NCBI GenBank assembly: GCA_021812985.1
Contig: JAKAMG010000002.1
Location: forward strand, 1-64,000
Length of the DNA stretch: 64,000 nucleotides
From: Bacteroidota bacterium
Lineage (GTDB): Bacteria; Bacteroidota; Ignavibacteria; Kryptoniales; JAKASW01
Direction: 5' to 3'
A model generated the notes under the pieces. The model was given only the letters and a program-made list of their open reading frames with translations. It was not told the origin of the DNA and searched no databases. The first letter of the stretch is position 1. Each line of letters begins with the position of its first letter. Positions 33,171 through 43,141 of this stretch are shown piece by piece. A program made the translations under genes and the position numbers.

Positions 33171-34013
33171 CTACGCGCCGCCGACTAGCGGAGCGATTAC
33201 CCGGCTCTCGCCGCTGAGTATTGTGGCCACGAGCGAGACCCCAAAGTACATGAACTCGTGGAGTATAGTCGTGCCGACAAACGACTTCATGTCCGAGGCT
33301 CCAAGTGCAGTGTAGAGAGGATTGAGCCTCCCTTCCGGGGCGGCCGACCGGAAAAGAGACGCGTTATCTTCGGCAATCGAGGTGATTTTCGCCTGGTCGC
33401 CCGACGCAATCGTCTCGATCAGCTTCTCGTCGAATCTCGCCCCCGGCTCGAACTTCTCGTCGCCGTAGTAGCCATACCGTATCAGGTCAAGGCGATGGAC
33501 CGGCGATCCAGTCCCTATTACCGCGAATGTTCCTTCGACACGGTCAGCAGCGGCGCGGATAGCCTCACCGAATCTAATGTGCTCCGCCGGACTCGCCGAA
33601 GTCATCGACACGGGCACAACCTTTACGTTCCTCTCGGGAAACATGAAGTAAAGCGGTAGCCACGCTCCATGGTCAAGCCCCCACGAGCGGGAGCCTGCCG
33701 CATTCAGTCCACGCCCCACTGCGGCATCAAGAATCTGCTCCGCCAACGGGACATTGTTCAGACCGTTATACGAAAACCTGTATAGCTCTTCGGGAAAGCC
33801 GTAGTAATCCTGTATGCACGGGATTTCCTCGCGGGCCTCGATTTCGAATTGGCCCTGAGTGAAATAGTGCGGCGAAGAAACGATAATCGTATCGACGCCG
33901 CGTTCGGTCAGCGTTTTGCCGATCTTCTCGTAAACGCCATGGATCGAAGTCCGCTCTACGAGTGAAGTGGGTGCGCCGTGAGAGATATACGACGTGAATA
34001 CTATCTTACCCAT
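33171..34013 (-). CDS. LigB/DODA-type extradiol dioxygenase family protein
   Basis: A 280-residue member of the class III extradiol dioxygenase (LigB, DOPA-dioxygenase) family. The metal-site regions are visible: ISHGAPT with H12, SSPHYFTQG with H49, LDHGAWLPL with H115, and GTGSPVHRLDL later. Enzymes of this fold open catechol rings using Fe(II) or act on related substrates; the length and motifs are close to YgiD-type proteins. It ends an ArsR-DoxX-dioxygenase cluster on the minus strand (gap 62 bases from doxX), suggesting a response to aromatic or quinone-like compounds, or redox stress (inference). Substrate unknown. Confidence 0.82.
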   Translation of the reverse strand: MGKIVFTSYISHGAPTSLVERTSIHGVYEKIGKTLTERGVDTIIVSSPHYFTQGQFEIEAREEIPCIQDYYGFPEELYRFSYNGLNNVPLAEQILDAAVGRGLNAAGSRSWGLDHGAWLPLYFMFPERNVKVVPVSMTSASPAEHIRFGEAIRAAADRVEGTFAVIGTGSPVHRLDLIRYGYYGDEKFEPGARFDEKLIETIASGDQAKITSIAEDNASLFRSAAPEGRLNPLYTALGASDMKSFVGTTILHEFMYFGVSLVATILSGESRVIAPLVGGA

Positions 34014-34075
34014 TTGAATCCCGAAATCCTTTCGAATTAATTATCGAGCCGGAGGGAGATACTTTCTCTGCCGGC

Positions 34076-34450
34076 TTAATGAAGGCCACCGCTATAGTAC
34101 ATGAACATCAGCGCCGCTCCCGCGAGAGACAGATTCTTCATGAACTGGACCTGCTGAAACTGCTTCATCATCGGATCACTTACCTTCCAGAAGGCGTGCA
34201 TCATGAACGCCGTCGGGATCAGAAACAATACTATGAGCAGTGCCCCCAGAAACATATCGAAGTCAAAAAGCACAGATAGACCCCCGGCAAGTATCATCAG
34301 TCCGGTCAGGAACGTCATGAACTGCGGAGCGGGCACACCCATGCTCGCGGCATATGCTCCCATCTCTTTGGTTTTGGTCAGATGGCCAAACGCGCTGCTC
34401 AGAAAGAGAGCCGCAAAAAGGATTCTTCCTGCAATGAATACTGTTTCCAT
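34076..34450 (-). CDS. DoxX family membrane protein
   Basis: A 124-residue protein with four hydrophobic helices and the family's N-terminal pattern (AGRILFAALFLSSAFGHLTK). DoxX proteins are small membrane proteins, often found beside oxidoreductases and ArsR or MarR regulators, with roles in redox stress or quinone handling that are not fully defined. The upstream gene on the same strand is an ArsR regulator (14-base gap) and downstream is a LigB-like dioxygenase, so the three are probably one transcript. Confidence 0.85.
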   Translation of the reverse strand: METVFIAGRILFAALFLSSAFGHLTKTKEMGAYAASMGVPAPQFMTFLTGLMILAGGLSVLFDFDMFLGALLIVLFLIPTAFMMHAFWKVSDPMMKQFQQVQFMKNLSLAGAALMFMYYSGGLH

Positions 34451-34464
34451 CTCTGTTTCTCCTT

Positions 34465-34755
34465 CTATTTCTTTTTTAGATGCGTATGTGCGAAGCCCGG
34501 GACGAAACGTTCCAGGACTGCCATGTTCGCCTTCATGTAATAATGGAGCCCTTTCTTGCGCACGTCGATGATCCCTGCGTTCTCGAGTATTCGGTAATGA
34601 TGGGACATGGCCGGCTTAGAAAGATCTATCCTGTCGTCGAAGTCCGCGCATGACAGCTCTCCTCTTTCAACAAGGGTAGTCACTATCAAATATCTATTCG
34701 GGTCGCCGAGTGCCTTGAAGACTTTAACTGCCTGTTTTTCGAATTCACTCCTCAT
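34465..34755 (-). CDS. ArsR family transcriptional regulator
   Basis: A 96-residue winged-helix regulator with the ArsR pattern KVFKALGDPNRYLIVTTLVE, the recognition helix LSKPAMSHHYRILENAGII and the wing DVRKKGLHYYMK. The ELSCADF segment carries one cysteine, but the classic metal-binding ELCVCD is not present, so metal sensing is not indicated. It leads the doxX-dioxygenase cluster and probably represses it. The usual promoter would lie in 34756-34873, where I see no clear dyad. Confidence 0.9.
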   Translation of the reverse strand: MRSEFEKQAVKVFKALGDPNRYLIVTTLVERGELSCADFDDRIDLSKPAMSHHYRILENAGIIDVRKKGLHYYMKANMAVLERFVPGFAHTHLKKK

Positions 34756-34873
34756 TCACTTATCCTGTACGAATCACTCTCTCCAACGACGGCGTGTTCG
34801 TATTAGTTCCATAGTTTTGGAAATAGTTAAACGGAAGCGATCCCGGCTAGTGTGTGACCAACTGGCCCGAGGC

Positions 34874-34903
34874 AAAAAAAAGGGGCGCCTCTTGGGCGCC
34901 CCT
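34874..34903 (-). terminator. Rho-independent terminator after the BON-domain gene
   Basis: On the minus strand, AGGGGCGCC pairs with GGCGCCCCT (9-bp stem, 5-base loop) and is followed by eight T residues. It lies 28 bases downstream of the BON-protein stop codon. A textbook intrinsic terminator. Confidence 0.9.
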
Positions 34904-34931
34904 GTCCTGAGAAACGAGACCGTGCGGGGTT

Positions 34932-35693
34932 TTAATCCGGCGAGACGTGGAGGTTGTTAACGACATCCATCGCGTCTGTTCGAAACCTCACCTGGCTTGC
35001 GAGATATCCACTCTCGCTCGGGGAGTTGACATAACCTTTCAGTATCACGTTATCGTTATTGACGATGACGTGAATCGGGGGATTGAGTTCCATGCCATAC
35101 TGCCAGTAGAACGGGTCGTCGTAGATCAGCCGTGCCACCCTGTACCGCAGGGATCCCACGCTTCTCTCAGTGCGAAGGCGGTTTACGATTCCTGTAACGC
35201 CCGGCACTCTGGATGCCTCTGATTCGTATTGATTCACGTCCCAAGGGTTATCGACCCAGCCGCGAAGCGTCACCACGCCGTTCTTAGCATCCACCCTCAG
35301 CCAGTCAAAGACCGTGTAGAAGACGTGGTTCTCCACTCTCTTGGCGACCGCGGCGGCGAGCGGCCTGTCAGCAACGCGCGGCGCTGTTACGGATAGGTTG
35401 TTAATTACGCGGTAACTGTCGCAGACATCATGCGCCTCTGCAGACGCCTTTGTACGGTCGTACAGCGTCGGGACCGTTCCATCGAGGGTTATAGTCCCGC
35501 TCGCAACGCCAACCTTAACGTTGTTGTCGATGAGTATTCCGTCTTTGGCAAGTTTGTACTCGACGAATATTTTCAACGTGCCGTCCGATTTCCTGACGTT
35601 GCCGGCGAGGGCCGAGACAGTGCCGGAAGTGACCGAGAGCGCGCAAATCGCGAGGAACGCCATGAGCGCAGAGGTTAAACGATACGTTCTCAT
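34932..35693 (-). CDS. Periplasmic protein with three BON domains
   Basis: The ATG at 35693 has GGAG six bases upstream and begins a signal peptide (MRTYRLTSALMAFLAICALS); the product has 253 residues. Three BON-like units are visible. Each starts with a helix (such as AVAKRVENHVFYTVFDW) followed by VxLxGxV strands: GTITLDGTVP, GVVTLRGWVD and DNVILKGYVN, each ending in a VxxVxNxL-type strand (YRVINNLSV, GVTGIVNRL, AMDVVNNLHV). BON domains bind phospholipid or envelope partners; the prototype OsmY responds to osmotic stress. A longer frame upstream lacks a ribosome site. Single gene with its own terminator. Confidence 0.88.
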   Translation of the reverse strand: MRTYRLTSALMAFLAICALSVTSGTVSALAGNVRKSDGTLKIFVEYKLAKDGILIDNNVKVGVASGTITLDGTVPTLYDRTKASAEAHDVCDSYRVINNLSVTAPRVADRPLAAAVAKRVENHVFYTVFDWLRVDAKNGVVTLRGWVDNPWDVNQYESEASRVPGVTGIVNRLRTERSVGSLRYRVARLIYDDPFYWQYGMELNPPIHVIVNNDNVILKGYVNSPSESGYLASQVRFRTDAMDVVNNLHVSPD

Positions 35694-35871
35694 GATCTTC
35701 TCCTTTTTCTTCACGCCGCCAATCCGTTGGCTAAGGCTCCGCTCTCCCGGCGGCTTGTTGCACCATGATAGACGCGCGCCTTCCAAGAAAGGTTTTCTCG
35801 GCCGTCCAACTTTACGGCGCAATTTGAACGAATGAAAGAAAATTAATCGGTGGAGAATCGGGCGTTCGTGC

Positions 35872-38800
35872 TCAGAAGAAAGCCCTGACCTCCGCAGTCA
35901 TTGTGTGGACAGGCGAGCCGCCGGCCTCGGTCCGCCCAGAGTAATCAGCGTTCGCCTGTATGAAGGAGTTTATCCGGTACTGGAATCCGACTTCCCAAAT
36001 GTATGTTTGCCCCGGAAGAAAGCCCTGCGTCAGCTCGAAGGGCATGTAGACGTTCGGCTGGAGGTTACTGATCGAAACCTCGTCCCGCTCCAGCTGTACC
36101 GTAACTCTCCCTTTGGTCAAAATTGAATATGCCACCTTGAGGACCTCGGAGTTGGAAGAAGCAGTCAAGTCGGCGCGCGAAGCATCGACGGACTTACTCA
36201 GTGCGAGCTTGAATGACGACTCCACATTCATGCTCGGACGGTAGGACAGCTCCGACGAGACCGTGTTTGAACTGATGAGGTGCGCCCGGTCGGTGTAAGT
36301 GGTATAGACGTTGTCGTCGTTCCATGATAGGTCGAGCTGCTCGTAGAAAGTGTCGGTTAATTTGGTCCTCAGCCTGAGACTCTGTTCGCGCCGGTAACCC
36401 TGCTCGGTCGCTATGGAATACTGGCTGAGCGACCTGTTCTGCAGGAACCTCAGGCGGAGAGAGAAATCACGGTTGTTCTGGAGGACGTAGAGGTCCTGTT
36501 GAAAAATCTGGGCGCCGCTCAAGGTAAGGCTGTCGTTCAGGAATTTCGACAGGCGCATCAGGTATATATCGCTGACGTTAGAAGTCTGATTGCTTTCGGA
36601 TATCTGCCAGAGCGTGACTGATGAGAGCGCTCTCATCAGCGAGCGGAACATTCCGCCATCCCCTTTTATGAACCGGTCCGGGGTAAGGGCGAGCCTGAAA
36701 TTCGTCTTCAGGTCAACAACAGGATACAGCGTCGTCGTGGGCCGCGTCAGGACGATGTAATCACCGTTGAAGTTGACCTGCTGAAAGTCTGCTGGGTTCG
36801 TTATGTCCACCTGGCCGTTGTGATTTCCGTCGATCCACTTGTACTGTCCCTGTCCCGGCAGGACCTTCCAAAAGATTTGTTCGAGGCGTGCGGCGCGTTC
36901 GGTCGTCACCTGGTAAAACACGTTGGTCTCTATTCCGCGGTTGAGGGGAGAGTAATTCGTCTCCCACTTCGAGAGTACCGATTCGTTATCGGAGTTACCG
37001 AGGTTTCTGAAGCTCTCAGTGTAACTCTTCCTGCGGTAGGTCAGTGTCAGAGCCGAAGTGAAGTTATTCCACTCGCTCAGCCGCATCGAAAGCTGGTCTG
37101 TTACTGAATTCGAGGAAGGCAGGAGGACTCCTCCAATTATCCCGCTCTCGTTTCTGAAGAGCATCTCGGCTGTCACGTCAATGTTGTACATCCTTGCCAG
37201 AGACAGGGTCGGGCCGAATTCGAAATAACGGTATGAGTTGGCCCAGAGCGAATCGGTCCCCGTCGTCGCGAGACGGCGATCTTCGGATTGCAACCTGAAT
37301 CCTGGCGTTATCTTCCAGAGGTTGAACGAAATGCTGCCCTCCTCCCTGAACCAGTTTCCGGAGTTGTCGAAGTTGTCGTCCCTGCTGTTCACCAGCGTAG
37401 CCTGATAAGTCATGGATGGAATCCAGGCGGAATCTCCGCCGAGGTTGAAGAATCCGGAGTACCTACCCGAGCCGAACCCTTGCCCGCGCGTAATCCTTCC
37501 GACATCTCCTCCCAGCGTGAGTCTTGCTCTCTTGAGCGAGGGGGAAAAATCTATATGCGCCTGATTCAGTAGCTCGTCCCCCGCCGTCAGAGTATCGATC
37601 CCCCACTCTCTGTTGAACTCGACGTCGTTGGTTCTGTCCATCGGATTAAAGCCACTGTTTTCATATCGCGTCATTTCATTGAACGTCAGAGCCCCGATGT
37701 CGGCATCCCCGATGCGGAGGTGCTTCGGGGCGTAGTCGACACCAAACTTCAGTCCGTATCCATTGGTCGTGACGCCCGGTAGGGATGAGAGCCGGTTCAC
37801 GTCTAGACTGCTCGCCGCGTATTCCAGGCTTACACCGCCGTCTCGACCGAACCTGTAATTCGTGGTGACATCAGCCATCTGATGGAACTGTGGCATCGGC
37901 AGAATCACGATCGGCGCGTAACTCCCCTGATTCACGCCGACGAAGTTAAACTGGCCAAACCCGACAGACTGGTAATCTCCCTTGCCGCTTCCCACGAGCG
38001 AGAAGGCAACGCTGTAGACCGCCTTCACAAGGTCGATCGTGTCCGTCGGCTGCACGAAGGAGTAATAGTAATAGGGTCTGCCATTTACGGTGGTTGAGTC
38101 ACGCATGTACTGTCCCTTGCCCATGCCGGTAACAGAGTCACGACCTACATATGTGACTCCGCTTCTGGAGGCGGCAAGCGGATTGTTCCCCGCCGCGCTC
38201 AGCAGCGCCCTGTCCGAATCCGCGAGCGAGACACCGAAGGCGGAGCTCGGGTCGTCGCCTTCCTGGTAGTATGACACTCCGATTTCCAGCCTGTCGCCGG
38301 CCAACTTCGTTCTCGCGGCCCCGCCCGCGAACGTCCTCTGAAACTGGCCGTCCGTGTACTCGAACTCCACGAATACCCGGCTGAGATTTGTTATCAGATG
38401 TCTCGGGGTGAATGTCACCTGCGCATTGGAGTAATCGATGACGTAATCGTTCATCTCTCCCCGAACCATCTGGACGCCGTCCAAATACACCTTCTCCGTC
38501 CCGGCAATCACGATTATGTTCGGGCTGCCGTCGTCTCCAACAAGCTGGTACGGTCCCTGGCTTCCGTCGATCGGCGCTATCTGTTGAGTTCTGAACTTTC
38601 CCCGGCTGACCGCGCCGCTCAGCATCACCGTGGACTGACCGTAGTCGGCCACCCCCATCGCGCCCTGGAGTTTCCTGTGAATTATTCCGAACTCAGTTCC
38701 CGTCTCGGCCAGCTCGAAATCGCCCAGCGTCCCTGAAATGTGCTGCGAACGAATGTTCACGAATACCTTGTCGAACTCCTGAAGTGTCCTAGTGTTCCCT

Positions 38801-39393
38801 TCAGGCTGTATCGGGCTCGACTGGTCGGTGAGCGCCGCCGATACCTCGACGTCGTTGGTGAGCATCCCCTGAAGCTGCATCCTGAATCCGGAGTTCACTG
38901 TGAGATCGCGATTAGACCCTATCGTGAACCCGCGCACGATGCTACCGCTCTTTTGAATGCTGCTCCCGAACATTTCCGATGGCGTAATCGGCGCGCTTCG
39001 CTCAATCATCGTTATGTTTTGTTTGGCTGCGGTGTCGAACTTCGTTACGGTGATGTGCCGCTCATAATCTGTCGGCAAATCAAACGGGAAATTCCTGTAT
39101 GAGATGTCGATTGAATACGAAGAATCCTTGCGGCCACGAAAGAAATTCCCGGAAGGATTGAACCTTACCCTTCCCTTCGTGTAATCCATCGAGTAATCGA
39201 CGCCCCTCAATAAGAGTGAGGCATCGCATGTGATCCGTTCCGAATTTTGTATGATGTATTTTGCGGGGAGGCTGACCGTCGTGTCGGGAGACGCGATGCG
39301 GACGACCAGAGAGTCAGAAGTTGTCTGCGCGAAAATATCGGACGACGCTACCAGGCATAGCAGAACGAGTAACGCGCACTTGGCAGAAGACAT
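35872..39393 (-). CDS. Large predicted outer-membrane protein with SprA-like segment
   Basis: A 1173-residue secreted protein with a signal peptide (MSSAKCALLVLLCLVASS then DIFAQ) and a terminal Phe (VRAFF) typical of outer-membrane barrels. The N-terminal 400 residues contain two similar blocks: LLRGVDYSMDYTKGRVRF and VYLDGVQMVRGEMNDYVIDY followed by VTFTPRHL and FVEFEYTDGQFQ. The second closely follows a segment of SprA in this window (LLNGTPLTSGVDYTVDYVTG, then IQYETNDIFQ). The rest is long alternating strands suggesting a large beta-barrel. It is probably a distant SprA-like or surface-transport protein (inference). Upstream on the same strand is tpiA, 171 bases away. Confidence 0.7.
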   Translation of the reverse strand: MSSAKCALLVLLCLVASSDIFAQTTSDSLVVRIASPDTTVSLPAKYIIQNSERITCDASLLLRGVDYSMDYTKGRVRFNPSGNFFRGRKDSSYSIDISYRNFPFDLPTDYERHITVTKFDTAAKQNITMIERSAPITPSEMFGSSIQKSGSIVRGFTIGSNRDLTVNSGFRMQLQGMLTNDVEVSAALTDQSSPIQPEGNTRTLQEFDKVFVNIRSQHISGTLGDFELAETGTEFGIIHRKLQGAMGVADYGQSTVMLSGAVSRGKFRTQQIAPIDGSQGPYQLVGDDGSPNIIVIAGTEKVYLDGVQMVRGEMNDYVIDYSNAQVTFTPRHLITNLSRVFVEFEYTDGQFQRTFAGGAARTKLAGDRLEIGVSYYQEGDDPSSAFGVSLADSDRALLSAAGNNPLAASRSGVTYVGRDSVTGMGKGQYMRDSTTVNGRPYYYYSFVQPTDTIDLVKAVYSVAFSLVGSGKGDYQSVGFGQFNFVGVNQGSYAPIVILPMPQFHQMADVTTNYRFGRDGGVSLEYAASSLDVNRLSSLPGVTTNGYGLKFGVDYAPKHLRIGDADIGALTFNEMTRYENSGFNPMDRTNDVEFNREWGIDTLTAGDELLNQAHIDFSPSLKRARLTLGGDVGRITRGQGFGSGRYSGFFNLGGDSAWIPSMTYQATLVNSRDDNFDNSGNWFREEGSISFNLWKITPGFRLQSEDRRLATTGTDSLWANSYRYFEFGPTLSLARMYNIDVTAEMLFRNESGIIGGVLLPSSNSVTDQLSMRLSEWNNFTSALTLTYRRKSYTESFRNLGNSDNESVLSKWETNYSPLNRGIETNVFYQVTTERAARLEQIFWKVLPGQGQYKWIDGNHNGQVDITNPADFQQVNFNGDYIVLTRPTTTLYPVVDLKTNFRLALTPDRFIKGDGGMFRSLMRALSSVTLWQISESNQTSNVSDIYLMRLSKFLNDSLTLSGAQIFQQDLYVLQNNRDFSLRLRFLQNRSLSQYSIATEQGYRREQSLRLRTKLTDTFYEQLDLSWNDDNVYTTYTDRAHLISSNTVSSELSYRPSMNVESSFKLALSKSVDASRADLTASSNSEVLKVAYSILTKGRVTVQLERDEVSISNLQPNVYMPFELTQGFLPGQTYIWEVGFQYRINSFIQANADYSGRTEAGGSPVHTMTAEVRAFF

Positions 39394-39491
39394 CGTCTCA
39401 ATTGAGCGGACTTCACCTCGAGAAGTTGCCGGCGATATTCCTGTCGAATCCAGGAAAGCAGCCGAGCGCCGGGCCGGCTTCAGGGAAATGA

Positions 39492-39538
39492 CGGATTCCC
39501 ACGGAAGGCACTGCGCAGACTGTTTTCGCGGGAATCCG
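39492..39538. repeat. Inverted repeat between tpiA and the large outer-membrane gene
   Basis: CGGATTCCC (39492-39500) and GGGAATCCG (39530-39538) pair perfectly across 29 bases. On the plus strand it is followed by CCCTTTTTT, but no plus-strand gene lies before it. A weak tpiA terminator or attenuation element is possible. Confidence 0.35.
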
Positions 39539-39564
39539 CCCTTTTTTCGTCATGATTAGATAGT

Positions 39565-40326
39565 TTACCTGGAAGAGCTCTTCACGATTTTGGCGAACGA
39601 ATCCGCCTTGAGGCTTGCGCCACCGACGAGAGCGCCGTCGACGTCGGGCTGAGAAAGAAGCTCCGCAGCGTTTTCCGGCTTGACGCTTCCTCCGTACTGA
39701 ATCGTAAGCGAGTCAGCCACCTCCTTACCGAACATCCCCGCCACTGTCCTTCTGATGAACGCGTGAGCGTCTTCGGCCTGCTGCGGCGTCGCGTTCCGGC
39801 CCGTCCCTATCGCCCAGATGGGTTCATACGCCACGACAAGCGAGGGAAGGTCTTTCGGGGTCAGGCCTTCGAGCGCGGCCTTTATCTGCCGCTCGAGCAC
39901 CTTTTCCGTCACCCCGCCGTCCCGCTCCGCGAGCGATTCCCCGACGCAGAGTATAACATTGAGATCCGATGAGAGCGCCTTCTTCACTTTCTTCGCGACC
40001 ACCTCATCAGTATCGCCGAAAAACTGACGGCGCTCCGAGTGACCCACAATGACGTAGCTTACGCCAACCGACTTTAACATCCTGGCTGACACTTCGCCAG
40101 TGAACGCGCCATCATTTTCGTAATGGAGGTTCTGCGCCCCGAGAATGAAAGGGCTCTCACGAAGGAGCTCGGCGGCCGCATCGAGCGCGATGAACGGCGG
40201 GCAGATTATAACCTCGGCCGTGCCATCATAGCTCTTCATTTCGTCGCGGAAAGCGTAGACGAATTCCGAAGTCTCGTTGATATCTTTGTTCATTTTCCAG
40301 TTTGCGGCGATGATCTTCTTTCTCAT
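39565..40326 (-). CDS. tpiA: Triosephosphate isomerase
   Basis: A 253-residue enzyme of standard length, interconverting dihydroxyacetone phosphate and glyceraldehyde-3-phosphate in glycolysis and gluconeogenesis. Active-site residues are all present: N9 and K11 in AANWKMN, H96 in YVIVGHSERR, E168 in VAYEPIWAIGTG (the loop that closes over the substrate follows), and the phosphate-binding QYGGSVKPEN and GALVGGASL. The gene lies downstream of gatB on the same strand (157-base gap), so it may have its own promoter. Confidence 0.97.
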   Translation of the reverse strand: MRKKIIAANWKMNKDINETSEFVYAFRDEMKSYDGTAEVIICPPFIALDAAAELLRESPFILGAQNLHYENDGAFTGEVSARMLKSVGVSYVIVGHSERRQFFGDTDEVVAKKVKKALSSDLNVILCVGESLAERDGGVTEKVLERQIKAALEGLTPKDLPSLVVAYEPIWAIGTGRNATPQQAEDAHAFIRRTVAGMFGKEVADSLTIQYGGSVKPENAAELLSQPDVDGALVGGASLKADSFAKIVKSSSR

Positions 40327-40483
40327 ATCCCCTCTGTGTTAAGAGATTTCTTTGTTAAGTCAAATAGTTGCGCGGCCGGGATTCCATACCGATGGGGCCA
40401 TTGGCCGGAAGGATCCGGGCATGCTGGTCCGGCATGATGACAGCCCTCCCGCGTTGAAAGCATCAACTGCGCTCCATGCTGGG

Positions 40484-41947
40484 TTAATTCTTTAGGCGGT
40501 CGAGCTTCTGCCGGAGAAGGTCGTTCAACATCTTCGGATTCGCCTTCCCTCGCGTCTTCTTCATGATTTCTCCGACGAAGAATCCGAACAGCTTCTCCTT
40601 GCCACCGATGTATTTTCCGACTTCATCAGGGTTTGCCTGAAGCACTTCCTCGACGACCTTGCCGATCTCCGATTCGTCCGACAGCTGCCTGAGCCCCTTC
40701 TTCTCGACGATCGAATCGGGCGATTCACCCGACCGCAGCATTTCGTCAAACACTTCCTTAGCCAACTTCGTCGAGATGGTACCCTCGTTTATCAGGTCGA
40801 TCATCCTCGACAACTGCGAGGGACGGATGGTGAACTCGCCAATCTTTACCGATTTCTCGTTGACGACACGAAGGACGTCCGTCATCACGTAGTTGCTCGC
40901 CTGCTTATACGCGGCCTCGGTCTTGAGTTTCAGGCCTGAAACGATTTCCTCGTAGTAATCGGCGACCTCCTTCTCGGCCGTCAGTATTTCAGAATCGTAC
41001 TTTGGGAGCGAAAACTCGCGCATGTACCTGTTTCGTCTTTCCATCGGAAGCTCGGGCTGTGACGCCCTTACCTTCTCTATCCAGGCATCGTCTATCACGA
41101 CTGGAACGAGGTCCGGATCGGGAAAATACCTGTAGTCGTTCGCCTCCTCCTTCGACCTCATCGGTCGCACCTCGTTTGTGTCAGCATCGTAGAGAAGCGT
41201 CTCCTGCTTGACGCGGTCGCCGGATTCGATGAGAAGATATTGCCTGTCGATTTCGACGTCCAGCGCCCGCTCGACGTTCCGGAAGGAATTCATGTTCTTG
41301 ATTTCGGTCTTGGTGCCGAGTCGCGTCTCGCCCCGAAGGCGGATGGAAACGTTAGCATCGCATCTGAGCGAGCCCTCCTCCATATTCCCGTCGCAGATGC
41401 CGAGATAAGTGACTATCTGGCGGATCTGCTGGAGATAGAGATAGGCTTCTTCGCCCGAACGTATATCCGGTTTGCTCACGATCTCGAGAAGCGGCACGCC
41501 GCACCTGTTCAGGTCAACGAGAGTCTCTTTGCCCTGGTCATGTATCGACTTGCCCGCGTCCTCCTCCATGTGGATTCTGACGAGACCGATCTTCTTCTGG
41601 GTACCATCCTTCTTCTCAATTTCAACGTAGCCGTCGACGCAGATCGGCTCTTCGAACTGCGAGATCTGGTATCCCTTTGGAAGGTCCGGGTAGAAATAGT
41701 TTTTCCTGGCAAAGATCGAGTAAGGGGTGATCCTGCAATTTGTGGCAAGTCCCATTTTTATGGCAAACTCAACCAGCCGCCTGTTAAGCACGGGTAGAAC
41801 GCCCGGCATACCAAGGCACACCGGGCAGACGTTCGAGTTGGGCGGGTTCCCGAACTTAGTCGAACAACCACAGAAGGTCTTCGTCTCGGTAAGCATCTGG
41901 GAGTGAACTTCCAGACCAATTACGGCTTCGTATTTATTCCAATCCAA
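40484..41947 (-). CDS. gatB: Asp-tRNA(Asn)/Glu-tRNA(Gln) amidotransferase subunit B
   Basis: A 487-residue GatB of typical size. The N-terminal signature [20 protein letters not shown] is followed by the zinc cysteine cluster C26, C28, C41 and C44 ([14 protein letters not shown]). The family hallmark [17 protein letters not shown] and the C-terminal tail domain ([20 protein letters not shown]) bind tRNA. With GatA and GatC it converts misacylated Glu-tRNA(Gln) or Asp-tRNA(Asn) to the correct amides. gatA and gatC are not nearby, so the subunits are encoded separately. It lies 30 bases after sucC. Confidence 0.97.
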   Translation of the reverse strand: MDWNKYEAVIGLEVHSQMLTETKTFCGCSTKFGNPPNSNVCPVCLGMPGVLPVLNRRLVEFAIKMGLATNCRITPYSIFARKNYFYPDLPKGYQISQFEEPICVDGYVEIEKKDGTQKKIGLVRIHMEEDAGKSIHDQGKETLVDLNRCGVPLLEIVSKPDIRSGEEAYLYLQQIRQIVTYLGICDGNMEEGSLRCDANVSIRLRGETRLGTKTEIKNMNSFRNVERALDVEIDRQYLLIESGDRVKQETLLYDADTNEVRPMRSKEEANDYRYFPDPDLVPVVIDDAWIEKVRASQPELPMERRNRYMREFSLPKYDSEILTAEKEVADYYEEIVSGLKLKTEAAYKQASNYVMTDVLRVVNEKSVKIGEFTIRPSQLSRMIDLINEGTISTKLAKEVFDEMLRSGESPDSIVEKKGLRQLSDESEIGKVVEEVLQANPDEVGKYIGGKEKLFGFFVGEIMKKTRGKANPKMLNDLLRQKLDRLKN

Positions 41948-41977
41948 TCTGTGTTCAGAATTTTAGATTAAAGGTGG

Positions 41978-43141
41978 TCAGTTCCTCAGTGCCGCTACAA
42001 CCTTCTCAGCCGCGTCTTTGAGTCCGTTCGCGACCGCGAAGTTCAGGCCGGAGTCCTTGAGAAGTTGGGCGCCTTCTTTCGCATTTGTACCTTCGAGGCG
42101 TACCACTACAGGAAGATTGACCGAAACTCTCTTCGCCGCTTCGATGACGCCCTGCGCCACGCGGTCGCAGCGCACTATACCCCCGAATATGTTGATGAGG
42201 ATCGCCTTCACATTCGGGTCGGAGAGAATGATCTTGAAGCCGCTGGAGACCGTCTCGACATTTGCGCCGCCGCCGACATCGAGGAAATTCGCCGGTTCAC
42301 CGCCGGTCAGCTTTATGATGTCCATTGTCGCCATCGCGAGCCCCGCCCCGTTCACCATGCAGCCGACATTTCCGTCGAGCTTGATGTAGTTCAGGTGTGA
42401 TTTCGATGCTTCGACTTCGAGGGGCGACTCCTCGTCGAGGTCCCTAAGTTCCATGATATCGGGATGGCGATAGAGCGCGTTGTCGTCGAAGTTCATCTTC
42501 GCGTCGAGAGCCATGACGTAACCCTCCTTCGTCAGGACAAGAGGATTGATTTCCGCGAGGCTCGCGTCAGACTCGACATATGCCTTGTACAGCGCCGTAA
42601 GAAATCTCACGCCGTTCTTGTAAGCGTCTCCCGTCAGTCCGAGACCGAACGCGAGCTTCTTCGCCTGAAAAGGCATGAGGCCGAGCCCGGGATCGACGGT
42701 CTCTTTCAATATCTTCTCCGGCGATTCCGCCGCTACCTTCTCTATTTCTACTCCCCCTTCAGTAGACACCATGAAAACATTCTTCGAGGTGGTTCTGTCC
42801 AGGACTATTCCGGCGTAAAGCTCCTTCGCGATGTTTATCCCCTCTTCAATGAGGAGGCGCTTGACGACCTTCCCTTCCGGTCCGGTCTGGTGTGTCACGA
42901 GAGTCATGCCAAGTATCTGCGAAGCGAGCTGTCTGACTTCGTCGATGCTCTTCGCCACTTTCACGCCGCCTCCCTTTCCGCGACCGCCGGCATGAATCTG
43001 GGCCTTCACGACCCACACGCTCCCGCCAATTTCCTGCGCTGCCCGCACTGCTTCATCGACACTGAACGCGACCTTCCCCTTGGGAATCGCTACGTTGAAT
43101 TTCTTAAGAATCTCTTTTGCCTGATACTCGTGGATTTTCAT
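41978..43141 (-). CDS. sucC: Succinate--CoA ligase, beta subunit
   Basis: A 387-residue ATP-grasp protein of normal length. Visible features are the start [15 protein letters not shown], the nucleotide-binding [24 protein letters not shown], and the CoA-ligase core [19 protein letters not shown] with GGGANVETV and FGGIVRCD. It forms succinyl-CoA synthetase with the alpha subunit SucD, a TCA-cycle step that yields ATP or GTP. No sucD is adjacent, unlike the common sucCD operon. A candidate promoter lies about 110 bases upstream, and gatB follows 30 bases downstream. Confidence 0.97.
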   Translation of the reverse strand: MKIHEYQAKEILKKFNVAIPKGKVAFSVDEAVRAAQEIGGSVWVVKAQIHAGGRGKGGGVKVAKSIDEVRQLASQILGMTLVTHQTGPEGKVVKRLLIEEGINIAKELYAGIVLDRTTSKNVFMVSTEGGVEIEKVAAESPEKILKETVDPGLGLMPFQAKKLAFGLGLTGDAYKNGVRFLTALYKAYVESDASLAEINPLVLTKEGYVMALDAKMNFDDNALYRHPDIMELRDLDEESPLEVEASKSHLNYIKLDGNVGCMVNGAGLAMATMDIIKLTGGEPANFLDVGGGANVETVSSGFKIILSDPNVKAILINIFGGIVRCDRVAQGVIEAAKRVSVNLPVVVRLEGTNAKEGAQLLKDSGLNFAVANGLKDAAEKVVAALRN

